In this document: piece by piece, positions 37,258-46,551 of the stretch
Layout: every line of letters starts with the position of its first letter
Position numbering within the stretch: position 1 is the stretch's first letter
Assembly (NCBI RefSeq): GCF_003351345.1
Contig: NZ_QQTO01000019.1
Location: 682,001 to 746,000, forward strand
DNA length: 64,000 nucleotides
Direction of reading: 5' to 3'
Source: Allobosea caraganae
Lineage (GTDB): Bacteria; Pseudomonadota; Alphaproteobacteria; Rhizobiales; Beijerinckiaceae
Made by a program: the position numbers and the translations under genes
The notes under the pieces: generated by a model
Told to the model about the DNA's origin: nothing
The model's database searches: none
Seen by the model: only the letters and a program-made list of their open reading frames with translations

Positions 37258-37613
37258 CGCAGCCCATCGCCTGGCTCGACGGGGCGCATTGGCCCTATCT
37301 CGCGCTCATCCTCTTCGCCTTCCTGCCGACCGAGATCTGGCGTTGGCTCGCCGTGCTGTTCGCGCGGCGGATCGACCCGGATTCGCCGGCGCTGGAATGG
37401 GTGAGGGCGGTCGCGACCGCGCTGCTCGCCGGCGTCGTCGCCAAGCTGGTCTTCTCACCGCCCGGCGCGCTCGCGCTTCTGCCGCTCTGGCTCAGGCTCG
37501 CGGCGCTGGCGGCTGGCCTCGCCATCGTCATCTACGACCGGCGCAAGGTGATGTACGCGGTGCTCGGCGGCGAGGTGGTGCTGATCGGCGGCGGGTGGTG
37601 GTGGTTGGGCTGA
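37254..37613 (+). CDS. azlD: AzlD-family branched-chain amino acid exporter, small subunit
   Basis: 119 aa protein with three to four membrane helices, the size and layout of AzlD/YgaH; the ATG overlaps the azlC stop (ATGA). FAFLPTEIWRWLAVLFARRI near the N-terminus corresponds to the conserved first-loop Arg region. Its stop codon abuts the convergent sigma factor stop codon with no gap (TGATCA). Confidence 0.8.
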   Translation: MTQPIAWLDGAHWPYLALILFAFLPTEIWRWLAVLFARRIDPDSPALEWVRAVATALLAGVVAKLVFSPPGALALLPLWLRLAALAAGLAIVIYDRRKVMYAVLGGEVVLIGGGWWWLG

Positions 37614-38495
37614 TCAACCCGCCGGCGCCGCGACATGGCGCAGCTTGTCCGGGTTGCGCGTCACGTAGATCGCCTGGATCAGCCCGTCGCGGATATCGAG
37701 CGCGACCGTCTGGAGATGGCCGTCGGGGTCGCGGCTGACATAGCCGGGCAGGCCGTTGACCAGCGCCGGCTCGTAGCTCGCCGCCTTGCCCAACAGCTCG
37801 GCTTTATGCGCGAGGCTGGTGTAGAAACGCGTGATCTTGTCGATGCCGAAGATCGGGTTGAGCACGGAGATGACCTTGCCGCCGCCATCGGCATGAAGGA
37901 CCACGTCCTGCGCCAGCAGCTTCTGCAGCGCTGTCGGGTCGGAGCGGTGGGCCGCTTCGAAGAAGGCTTTGGCGAAGCGGGCGGCCTCTTCCGCCGAGAC
38001 CTTGTTGCGCGGCGGCGTGTCGAGCCTGACGTGCTCGCGGGCGCGCTTGGCGAGCTGGCGGCAGGCGCTCTCGCTGCGCTCGATCGTGCGGGCGATCTCG
38101 GCGAAATCCATCTCGAAGACGTCGTGCAGCAGGAAGGCGGCGCGCTCCAGCGGCGAGAGCCGTTCGAGCGCCAGCATCAGCGCGATCGGCGCGTCGAGCT
38201 CGTCATCGACAGGCTCCGCGCCGCCGAGGCTCTCGACGAGCGGCTCGGGCAGCCAGCCGCCGACATAGAACTCGCGCCGGCTGCGGGCCGATTTCATCTG
38301 GTCGAGGCAGAGGCGGGTGACGATGCGGGCGAGATAGGCCCGCGGGTTGCCGATCCCGCCTTGCTCTGCCTCGCGCCAGCGCAGCCAGGCGTCCTGGACG
38401 ATGTCCTCGGCGTCGCCAACCGAGCCCAGCATGCGGTAGGCAAGCCGGGTCAGGAAGCGCCGATGGGTTTCGAACAGGTCCGGCGCAACGTTCAT
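37614..38495 (-). CDS. ECF41-family RNA polymerase sigma factor (SigJ-like)
   Basis: 293 aa sigma factor with regions 2 (about 10-75, GSVGDAEDIVQDAWLRW) and 4 (about 110-165) and a C-terminal SnoaL-like extension. All three ECF41 signatures are present: WLPEP between the sigma domains, DGGGK in the extension and NPDKL at the end. In this family the extension replaces an anti-sigma factor and modulates activity. The ATG overlaps the stop of a carboxymuconolactone-decarboxylase-like gene (ATGA), the classical ECF41 context. Confidence 0.92.
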   Translation of the reverse strand: MNVAPDLFETHRRFLTRLAYRMLGSVGDAEDIVQDAWLRWREAEQGGIGNPRAYLARIVTRLCLDQMKSARSRREFYVGGWLPEPLVESLGGAEPVDDELDAPIALMLALERLSPLERAAFLLHDVFEMDFAEIARTIERSESACRQLAKRAREHVRLDTPPRNKVSAEEAARFAKAFFEAAHRSDPTALQKLLAQDVVLHADGGGKVISVLNPIFGIDKITRFYTSLAHKAELLGKAASYEPALVNGLPGYVSRDPDGHLQTVALDIRDGLIQAIYVTRNPDKLRHVAAPAG

Positions 38496-38947
38496 CCGCG
38501 CGGCCGGTCGTTGGGGTGATGCGAGCGGAAGCCGATCGCGATGCGGTTCCAGGTGTTGATCGTGCCGATCAGAAGCGTGAGCTTGACCAGTTCCTCTTCG
38601 CTGAAATGCTCGCGCGCCTCCTCGTAGTCCTCATCGGGCGCATGGGTCTGCGAGATCAGGGTCAGCGACTCCGTCCAGGCCAGCGCCGCGCGCTCGCGTG
38701 GGGTATAGAGCTGCGATTCATGCCAGGCGTCGAGCAGGAAGAGCCGGGCCGGCGTCTCGCCATCCTTGATGGCCTCGGCGGAGTGCATGTGCAGGCAATA
38801 GGCGCAGCCGTTGAGCTGCGAGGCCCGCATCTTCACCAGGTGGATCAGGCTGTGTTCGAGGCCGCTCTCCTTGAGCGAGGCTTCGAGTGCGATCAGCGGC
38901 TTGATGGAGTCGGGCGCGGCGGTATAGGGGTTGAGGCGCTTGCTCAT
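38492..38947 (-). CDS. Carboxymuconolactone decarboxylase/AhpD-like protein 1
   Basis: 151 aa all-helical protein of the CMD/AhpD superfamily with the redox motif CAYCLHMHS (CxxC plus His), so a peroxidase or disulfide-redox role is likelier than lactone decarboxylation. The ATG at 38947 begins MSKRLNPYTAAPD, closely matching its neighbour (MTQRLNAYQVAPA). It is coupled to the ECF41 gene by ATGA and is a likely target of it. Confidence 0.87.
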   Translation of the reverse strand: MSKRLNPYTAAPDSIKPLIALEASLKESGLEHSLIHLVKMRASQLNGCAYCLHMHSAEAIKDGETPARLFLLDAWHESQLYTPRERAALAWTESLTLISQTHAPDEDYEEAREHFSEEELVKLTLLIGTINTWNRIAIGFRSHHPNDRPRG

Positions 38948-39048
38948 GATGGTCTCCGCAGGGATGGTTCGACCCGGAGCGCGAGGCTGCTCCGGGCCTG
39001 CAGGTATACAGCCGAAACGGCAGGGCCGTTGCCGGCATTCTTGCAATG

Positions 39049-39522
39049 TCAGGCCGCTGCGACGGCCGTGTCGCGCCGGCGGTCCTGCGGATGGCGGGTG
39101 CGGAAGCCGGCATTGATCCGGTTCCAGACGTTGATCGTGCCGATCGCCACCGAGAGGTTCACGGCCTCGACTTCGCTGAAGTGCTGGCGGAGCTCGGCGT
39201 AGACCTCGTCGCCGGGAGCCGCGTCCGCAAGCCTCGTCAACGCCTCGGTCCAGCGCAGGGCGGCGCGCTCGCGCGCGCTGTAGAGCCCGGATTCCTCCCA
39301 GGCGTCGAGCAGGTAGATCCGCGCCTCGGTCTCGCCGGCCTTGCGGGCGTCAGCGGCATGCATGTGCAGGCAATAGGCGCAGCGGTTGATCTGCGATGCC
39401 CGCAGCTTCACCAGTTCGAGCAGGCTGTGCTCGAGCCCGCATTCGGCGACGTATTTCGACAGGTTGAGCACGGGCTCATAGGCGGCCGGGGCAACCTGGT
39501 AGGCATTGAGGCGCTGGGTCAT
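39049..39522 (-). CDS. Carboxymuconolactone decarboxylase/AhpD-like protein 2
   Basis: 157 aa paralogue of the gene at 38492, aligning end to end, with CAYCLHMHA and TINVWNRINAGFRTRHP (the neighbour has TINTWNRIAIGFRSHHP). The ATG at 39522 has GGAG 6 nt upstream. It is first in the unit and is preceded by an exact-spacing ECF41 promoter at 39553-39579. The tandem pair looks like a local duplication. Confidence 0.87.
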   Translation of the reverse strand: MTQRLNAYQVAPAAYEPVLNLSKYVAECGLEHSLLELVKLRASQINRCAYCLHMHAADARKAGETEARIYLLDAWEESGLYSARERAALRWTEALTRLADAAPGDEVYAELRQHFSEVEAVNLSVAIGTINVWNRINAGFRTRHPQDRRRDTAVAAA

Positions 39523-39552
39523 CGTGGTCTCCATCATCTGCGATGAAGACAA

Positions 39553-39579
39553 GACGAGGCAGCCAGGCGCCGCGTGACA
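39553..39579 (-). promoter_or_regulatory. ECF41-dependent promoter
   Basis: On the minus strand TGTCACG (39579-39573), then exactly 16 nt, then CGTC (39556-39553). The published ECF41 consensus is TGTCACA-N16-CGTC, so 10 of 11 fixed positions match. It lies 31 nt before the start codon of the first CMD gene and predicts autoregulation of the CMD-CMD-sigma unit. Confidence 0.85.
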
Positions 39580-39585
39580 TGCTCC

Positions 39586-40014
39586 TCAAAGATTTTTCAG
39601 CGCCGCGCGGATTTTCCCGGCATTGGCGCTGAGCACCTCGAGCTTTTCCATAGCGCCGCTATGGGGCTTGAGCGCAATGCCCTCGAAACGCGGCATGATA
39701 TGGACATGCAGGTGGAACACGACCTGGCCGCCGGCTGACTCGTTGAACTGCTGGATCGTGACGCCGTCGGCGGCGAAGGCGCTCTTCACTGCGCGCGCCA
39801 GCTTCTGGGTCGTCAGCGCCACCGCGTTCAGCGCCTCGGGCGGCGCGTCGAAGATGTTGCGGCAGGCCATCTTGGGGATGACCAGCGCGTGGCCATCGGC
39901 GCGCGGCATGATGTCCATGATCGCGATGGTCGCGTCATCCTCGTAGAGCAGGTGCGAGGGCAGTTCGCCGCGCAGGATCTTGGCGAAGACGTTGGAGGGA
40001 TCGTAGGCGGTCAT
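39586..40014 (-). CDS. HIT-family nucleotide-binding protein
   Basis: Histidine-triad hydrolase, about 142 aa. The triad motif HLHVHIMPRF is near residue 98-107, and IFAK-like VFAKILRGELPSHLLYEDD is the usual N-terminal strand. The family cleaves nucleoside phosphoramidates or dinucleotides. The ATG at 40014 (MTAYDPSNVF) fits family N-termini; a TTG at 40077 that overlaps the upstream stop (TTGA) would add 21 residues and may be the coupled start. Last gene of the ridA-GDPD-GNAT operon. Confidence 0.88.
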   Translation of the reverse strand: MTAYDPSNVFAKILRGELPSHLLYEDDATIAIMDIMPRADGHALVIPKMACRNIFDAPPEALNAVALTTQKLARAVKSAFAADGVTIQQFNESAGGQVVFHLHVHIMPRFEGIALKPHSGAMEKLEVLSANAGKIRAALKNL

Positions 40015-40073
40015 GGCGGCGTCCATGCGAATGGGGATGGTGGCAGCAACCTGTCGCGGCTCCGGCTGTTGCG

Positions 40074-40866
40074 TCAAGGCCGCGCGGGTGCCGGGCGGTC
40101 GTGCAGGTTTTCACCGAGCGGCAGGCGCTCAGTGATCTCGGCATCGAGCACGAGGTCGTCGCGCGCGCCGAGGAGCCAGAGTTCGCGTGCTTTGAGCCGC
40201 AGGAGCGGGCGCTCCCACCAGCGCGCGAGGATATCAGCGAGCGCCAGGGCCTCGGCCGCGTCGAGATCGTCGGTCAGGTTGTAGAGGCCGACGACATAGA
40301 GATCGGTCTGCGGCCGGCCCATGGCCGATTGGATCATCTGGAAGCTGTTGGCGCCGTCGCGCCGCTCGGGATAGGCGCGCAGATAGAGCCGGCCGCGATT
40401 GATGTTGCCGGAGAACAGGCCGCGCAATTCGACCGCGACCGGGCCGAAGGCCTGGAGGGCGCCACGCTGACCGGCCGTGATGGCCGGCGGCTCCCCAATG
40501 CCGAGCGAGCCGCAGATCGTCGCGTGCAGCTTGCCGGCGCGTTTCGACAGGATGTCCCAGGCGATCTTGCCGGCGAAGGGCGCCGCCTTCAACTCGCCCT
40601 CCAGTTCGAGGAAGGCGTCGGAACGGCGCAATTCCGCATCATCGACCGGCAGTACCAGCGAATAGACGGTCGGGTGGCTGCCCATCTCGTAGAACTTGCC
40701 GCCCTGGCGCGGGATCACGCCGGGATGGTCGGGCGCGACGAGCGGCAGATGCGCGAGCCGATAGGGCTCGTCGAGCAGGAGCGGCGCACCGGGCGCGAAT
40801 GCGGTGCGGCTGCGCAGATAGCCGAGTTCGGCATCGCTGCAGAAGCTCGGGGCTACGCCGCCGCCG

Positions 40867-40874
<8 letters not shown>
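40074..40874 (-). CDS. Unknown protein in ridA-GDPD operon
   Basis: 266 aa cytosolic protein; no signal peptide or membrane helix. A segment KLHATICGSLG resembles one HxT motif of the 2H phosphoesterase fold, but I see no second HxT, so that is only a hint. YLRAYPERRDGANSFQMIQS and LYVVGLYNLTDDLDA look conserved. The ATG at 40874 is chosen over GTG 40886, whose SD would touch the codon. It overlaps the GNAT gene by 8 nt and is followed by the HIT gene, so it is part of a coupled operon, perhaps of nucleotide or metabolite repair. Confidence 0.65.
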
Positions 40875-42110
<1,236 letters not shown>

Positions 42111-42114
<4 letters not shown>

Positions 42115-42875
42115 GGACGGAAGCCCTCGAAGACCATCTGGTCCGAGTGGAGCTTGGCGCGCTCGCGATCCTCCGGGGTGCGCACGGTCCAGGCCGTCAC
42201 CGGCAGGCCCATCCCCTTCTGGCACAGGAAGGGCGCGGCGCTGGGCAGGTCGGCGACCTTCCAGGACAGGAAGTCCGGCCGGCTCTCGTTGAAGTGCAGC
42301 AGGTTGGCGAGCGCGTGCTTCTGGCCGGCGTTGAGCTTGTCGTAGTCGCCGTAGGAATAGTCGTTCATCGCGACGATGCCGCGCGGGATCGCCGGCGCGA
42401 GCGCGCGCAGCGCGGCGACGATGGCGGGGTCGAAGGATTCGATCACGATCGGCTGGCCGGCGCGCTGCTTCAGGATCTCGACCGTGCGGCGGGTCAGCGC
42501 GAGGTCGCCGTCGTAGCGGCTCTTGATCTCGACCACGAGCGGCACGCGCCCGGCGATGCGGTCGAGCAGGGCGGTCAGCGTCGGGATGGTGTCACTGCCG
42601 CCCTTCAGCGCGGTGGCGCCCAGCTCCTTTGCTGTGCGCGCGTTGACGGCGCCGGTTTCGCCCGTCAGCCGGTCGAGCACGAAGTCGTGGAAGACCATGG
42701 CCTCGCCATCGGCGCTGAGCTGAACGTCGCATTCGATGCCGAAGCGCCCGGCGACGGCGCCGTCGGCCGCCGAGAGCGAGTTCTCGATGATGCCGGCGGC
42801 GACATCGTGCAGGCCGCGATGGGCGATCGGCCGGGCGGTGAGCCAGTCGAGCGAGGGTTTGGCAGGGTTCGACAT
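42111..42875 (-). CDS. Glycerophosphodiester phosphodiesterase
   Basis: 254 aa TIM-barrel enzyme without signal peptide, so cytosolic (UgpQ-like). It hydrolyses glycerophosphodiesters to glycerol-3-phosphate and an alcohol. The metal and catalytic motifs are IAHRGLHDVAAGIIENSLSA (HR...E.N), FGIECDVQLSADGEAMVFHD (ExD...HD) and VEIKS. The start overlaps the RidA stop by one base (TGATG). Confidence 0.9.
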
Positions 42876-43348
42876 CAGGCGATCTCGAACATCGCCTCGA
42901 CCTCGACCGCGGCATCGGCCGGCAATTCGGCGACGCCGACGGTCGAGCGGGCATGGCGGCCGCGCTCGCCGAGCACCTGCACCATCAGGTCGGAGGCGCC
43001 GTTCATGATCGCGGGCAGGGCGGCGAAATGCGGGGTCGAGTTGATGAAGCCGCCCAGCCGCACGCAGCGCTTGATGCGGCCGAGGTCGCCGCCGAGCGCC
43101 GCCTTGGCCTGCGCGAGCACGTTGATGGCGCAGAGGCGGGCGGCCTCGAGCCCGGCCTCGTTGAAGATTTCGGCGCCGAGCTTGCCCTTATGCGCGTCGG
43201 AGAGCTTGCCATCGAGTCCGAAGCAGATCTGGCCCGAGATGACCAGCAGGTTGCCGGTGATGACGTAGGGCACGTAGTTCGCGACCGGAGCGGCCGGCGC
43301 GGGCAGGGTGATGCCCAGGGCGGCAAGATTGGCTTCGATTTCGCTCAT
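42875..43348 (-). CDS. RidA-family protein
   Basis: 157 aa RidA/YjgF-type trimeric protein that deaminates reactive enamine/imine intermediates. MSEIEANLAALGITLPAPAA, NYVPYVITGNLLVISGQICF and GERGRHARSTVGVAELPADA belong to the longer alphaproteobacterial branch; the Arg that binds the carboxylate (HARSTVG) is present. The ATG at 43348 is preceded by GGAGCGACCC. First gene of a five-gene coupled operon. Confidence 0.87.
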   Translation of the reverse strand: MSEIEANLAALGITLPAPAAPVANYVPYVITGNLLVISGQICFGLDGKLSDAHKGKLGAEIFNEAGLEAARLCAINVLAQAKAALGGDLGRIKRCVRLGGFINSTPHFAALPAIMNGASDLMVQVLGERGRHARSTVGVAELPADAAVEVEAMFEIA

Positions 43349-43593
43349 GGGTCGCTCCGGCTCTCGAGTCGGGAGGTTGATGAATGCCGATGCGGCCGGG
43401 AAGCCTTCGGCGTGATCCTTGCACCTCCTTACATGGCCGATGGGCGTGGCTCCCGCAAGCGCAGGCATGGTCGTGGCCGGGTTGCACGGCAGGCGCCTTC
43501 GCTCACGTTTGCAGGAGCGGGCCCTGTGCCTTGTTTGCGCCATTGCCGCATTGCACTAGGTTCAGTGAGCGACGCATCAGGACGAAGAATGCC

Positions 43594-44436
43594 ATGATCA
43601 GAAGCGGGTTGCGCCTTACCGGGTCGACGAGTGTTGCAGCCGTGCTGCTGACGGCGTTTGCCGCCCATGCGGAGGACAAGCCGGCCGACCGCGTCGTGCT
43701 GGCGCCGCACCGGGCCGTCTACGACCTCGTGCTCGACGATAGCAAGGCCGCGAAGACGATCGAGGCGGCGCGCGGGCGCATCGCCTTCGACTTCACCGGC
43801 GATGCCTGCGAGGGCTATGCGCTCTCCTTCCGCCAGGTGACGCAGCTCACCAGCGAGGGCGGGCCGCGCACGATCGACGCGCGCACCACGAGCTTCGAGG
43901 CCGGCGACGGCCAGAGCTACCGCTTCAAGACTGAAAGCTCGGCCACGGGCTCCCCGGCCGAGACCGTCGACGGCACGGCGAGCAAGTCGGAAGGCGCGGG
44001 TTACGAGATCAAGCTGAAGGCGCCCAAGGCCGAGACGCATCGCGAGGCCGTCGATGCGCTCTTCCCGAACGCGCAGATGAAGGGTGTGATCCTGGCGGCG
44101 CGCGCCGGGCAGCACACCTATAATGTCCGGCTCTATGACGGCGCCAATAGCGGCAAGGAGGTCTATGACACGCTCTCCGTGATCGGGAAGCGCATCGAGA
44201 CCGAGCCGAGCGAGGAACCACTGAAGCGGCCCGAATTCGAGAAGATGGCGCGCTGGCCGGTGACGATCTCTTATTTCAAGGTCGGTTCCGGCCAGGACAC
44301 GCCGAACTACACGATCACGTTCGAGCTCTACGAGAACGGCGTCACCGGCGCGGTGAAGATGGATTATGGCAGCTTCGCGCTGCGCGGCACGCTCACGCGT
44401 CTGGATCTTCTGCCCCAGCAGGCTTGCGCGAAGTAG
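43594..44436 (+). CDS. eipB: Cell envelope integrity protein EipB (DUF1849)
   Basis: 280 aa periplasmic beta-spiral protein needed for envelope integrity in Brucella. It has a signal peptide (cleavage near residue 27), then LAPHRAVYDLVL and the FTGDACEGYALSFRQ block. Cys72 and Cys278 correspond to the disulfide pair (C69-C278) known in the family. The 3' end overlaps the convergent dinB gene by 44 bp. Confidence 0.88.
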   Translation: MIRSGLRLTGSTSVAAVLLTAFAAHAEDKPADRVVLAPHRAVYDLVLDDSKAAKTIEAARGRIAFDFTGDACEGYALSFRQVTQLTSEGGPRTIDARTTSFEAGDGQSYRFKTESSATGSPAETVDGTASKSEGAGYEIKLKAPKAETHREAVDALFPNAQMKGVILAARAGQHTYNVRLYDGANSGKEVYDTLSVIGKRIETEPSEEPLKRPEFEKMARWPVTISYFKVGSGQDTPNYTITFELYENGVTGAVKMDYGSFALRGTLTRLDLLPQQACAK

Positions 44437-45748
44437 CCGATGGCGGGCGCTGCGGCGCCCGCAGGCTCAGGCCCCGGCCGATCGCGGCGTCGCCGAATTT
44501 GGCGCGCAGGGAATCAAGCGCGCCCTCCATCGCCTTCAGACGCGGTGTCGCGACATCGGCGAGGTCGCCATGGTCGGCCGCCTCGGGCGGGCTGAAATCG
44601 CTCGCGCCGATGCCGATCAGCCGGTAGCGCGGGCCAGTGCATTCGCGCTTGAGCAGGTCGCGCCCGGCGGCGAAGAGGCGCGCCGCGAGCTGCGTCGGCT
44701 CCGGCAGGCGGCTGGCGCGGCTGATGATGTGGAAGTCGGCGGTCTTCAGCTTCAGGGTGATGGTCCGGCCCGCAAGCTGTTGCGCCTTCAGGCGTTTCGA
44801 GGTCTTCTCGCAGAGCCGCCAGAGGATCGGCTCCAGCTCGTCGAATTGCGAGAGGTCGATATCGAGCGTGGTCTCGCTGGAGACGCTCTTGGTCTCGTGG
44901 TCCGGCGTGACCTTGCGCGCGTCGATGCCGTTGGCGAGGTTCCTCAGGCGCGGCCCGTCCTTGCCGGCCAGCCGGAACAGGTTCTCGACCGGGGCTTCGC
45001 GCAGGTCGCCGATCAGCTTGAAGCCGGCCTCCGACAGCTTGGAGGCGCTGACCTGGCCGATGCCGGGGATCAGCGAGATCGGCTTGTCGGCCAGGAAGGC
45101 GACGGCCTCGGCCTGGCCGATGATCGAGAATCCGCGCGGCTTGTCGAGGTCGGAGGCGACCTTGGCGAGAAACTTGGCATAGGAGAGCCCGACCGAGATG
45201 GTGATGCCGACCTCGTCCTCGATCTTATGGGCGAAGCGCGCCAGCGTCAGGGCGGGACTGGCATGATGCAGCAGCTCGGTGCCGGCGAGATCGAGGAAGG
45301 CCTCGTCGATCGAGAGCGGCTCGACCAGCGGCGTCAGCTCCTGCATCAGGCGGCGGACCTGGCGGCCCACGGCAACGTATTTCGCCATGTCGGGCTTGAT
45401 CACGATCGCCTCGGGGCAGGCCTTCAGCGCCTTGAACATCGGCATGGCCGAGCGGACGCCATAGGTTCGGGCGATGTAGCAGCAGGTCGAGACCACGCCG
45501 CGCTTGCCGCCGCCGATGATCACCGGCTTGTCGAGCAGAGAGGGGTCGTCGCGCTTCTCGATCGTGGCGTAGAAGGCGTCGCAGTCGATATGGGCGAGGC
45601 TGAGCGCATCGCGCTCGGGATGGCTGATCAGTCGCGGCGAGCCGCAGGCGCGGCAGCGCCGCGCCAGGCCGTTCTCGCCGTCATCATCGGTGAGGCAGTC
45701 GCGGCAGAGCGCGCGCCGGCTGGCCGAGCGCTGTGCGCCGCCGCTCAC
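44393..45748 (-). CDS. dinB: DNA polymerase IV (DinB)
   Basis: Y-family translesion polymerase, 451 aa. Catalytic motifs HIDCDAFYATIEKRDDPS and PLSIDEAFLDL are intact, and helix-hairpin-helix (LIPGIGQVSASKL) and little-finger domains follow. Unlike E. coli DinB it has a 45-residue N-terminal extension with CRDC (15, 18) and CRAC (32, 35), a probable zinc ribbon. The start ATG overlaps the stop of the DUF3572 gene (ATGA). There is no terminal QxLxF-like clamp motif that I can point to with confidence. Confidence 0.92.
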   Translation of the reverse strand: MSGGAQRSASRRALCRDCLTDDDGENGLARRCRACGSPRLISHPERDALSLAHIDCDAFYATIEKRDDPSLLDKPVIIGGGKRGVVSTCCYIARTYGVRSAMPMFKALKACPEAIVIKPDMAKYVAVGRQVRRLMQELTPLVEPLSIDEAFLDLAGTELLHHASPALTLARFAHKIEDEVGITISVGLSYAKFLAKVASDLDKPRGFSIIGQAEAVAFLADKPISLIPGIGQVSASKLSEAGFKLIGDLREAPVENLFRLAGKDGPRLRNLANGIDARKVTPDHETKSVSSETTLDIDLSQFDELEPILWRLCEKTSKRLKAQQLAGRTITLKLKTADFHIISRASRLPEPTQLAARLFAAGRDLLKRECTGPRYRLIGIGASDFSPPEAADHGDLADVATPRLKAMEGALDSLRAKFGDAAIGRGLSLRAPQRPPSATSRKPAGAEDPDA

Positions 45749-46035
45749 GGATCATAGCCCGTCGGAGTGCCGGCAAGGGATTCGCGTGCTCGCACCACGA
45801 TTTCCGGATTCAGGCTTAAATTTCCGGCAAACTCCAGCAGCAGCGATTCGTTGCTGCAGAGGTGTTCGAGCACGGCGGCGAGAAAGCCCGGTTCGCCGGC
45901 TGCAGCCCGCAAAGTGTCGGGTCCGAGCCCGGTTGTGGCCAGAAACGGCTCCAATCGCTCGGGTTCCGAGGCAAGGAAGCCGAGCGCGCGCAGCGCGAGG
46001 GTCTCGGCATCCGGGTAGGCGGTCGGGCGGGGCAT
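45745..46035 (-). CDS. DUF3572 family protein
   Basis: 96 aa helical cytosolic protein; [20 protein letters not shown] and [20 protein letters not shown] are the DUF3572 pattern. No known function. It is coupled to dinB by ATGA and divergent from divK, an arrangement common in this order. Confidence 0.82.
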   Translation of the reverse strand: MPRPTAYPDAETLALRALGFLASEPERLEPFLATTGLGPDTLRAAAGEPGFLAAVLEHLCSNESLLLEFAGNLSLNPEIVVRARESLAGTPTGYDP

Positions 46036-46161
46036 GGTCGGTCCAGACGGTATTCGGTTTGCGTTTCGTCAACAGCTCGCGTGCTAGCTATCATCGAACG
46101 AGGCCGCCAGCTTGGGAAGCCCGGACCGACCGGGCAAGCGTCAGATCGCGGAGGAGGCGGC

Positions 46162-46533
46162 ATGCCAAAGACAGTTCTGATCGTCGAGGACAACGAGCTC
46201 AACATGAAGCTCTTCAACGACCTCCTCGAAGCGCACGGCTATGCCACGCTCAAGACCGCCGACGGCATCGAGGCGATCGAGCTCGCGCGCACCCACCATC
46301 CCGACCTGATCCTGATGGACATCCAGCTGCCGGAGGTCTCGGGGCTCGAGGTCACCAAATGGATCAAGGAGGATGACGCGTTGAAGTCCATCCCCGTGAT
46401 CGCCGTCACCGCCTTCGCGATGAAGGGCGACGAGGAGCGGATCCGGGAGGGCGGCTGCGAGGCCTATCTCTCGAAGCCGATCTCCGTCGCCAAATTCCTG
46501 GAGACCGTCCGCGCCTATGCCGGCGCAGCCTGA
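46162..46533 (+). CDS. divK: Single-domain response regulator DivK
   Basis: 123 aa receiver domain that, when phosphorylated by DivJ/PleC-type kinases, reduces CtrA activity through DivL and CckA. Phosphoacceptor Asp53 ([13 protein letters not shown]), acidic pocket ED (9-10), Thr83 and Lys105 are present. The ATG at 46162 has GGAGG upstream. pleD follows 18 bp later, as in Caulobacter. Confidence 0.95.
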   Translation: MPKTVLIVEDNELNMKLFNDLLEAHGYATLKTADGIEAIELARTHHPDLILMDIQLPEVSGLEVTKWIKEDDALKSIPVIAVTAFAMKGDEERIREGGCEAYLSKPISVAKFLETVRAYAGAA

Positions 46534-46551
46534 ACAGCCGAAAGCCTACCC

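Noticed and set aside
46036-46161. CtrA or CcrM sites upstream of divK
   Set aside because: I found no TTAA-N7-TTAA box and no GANTC cluster in the short divK upstream region.
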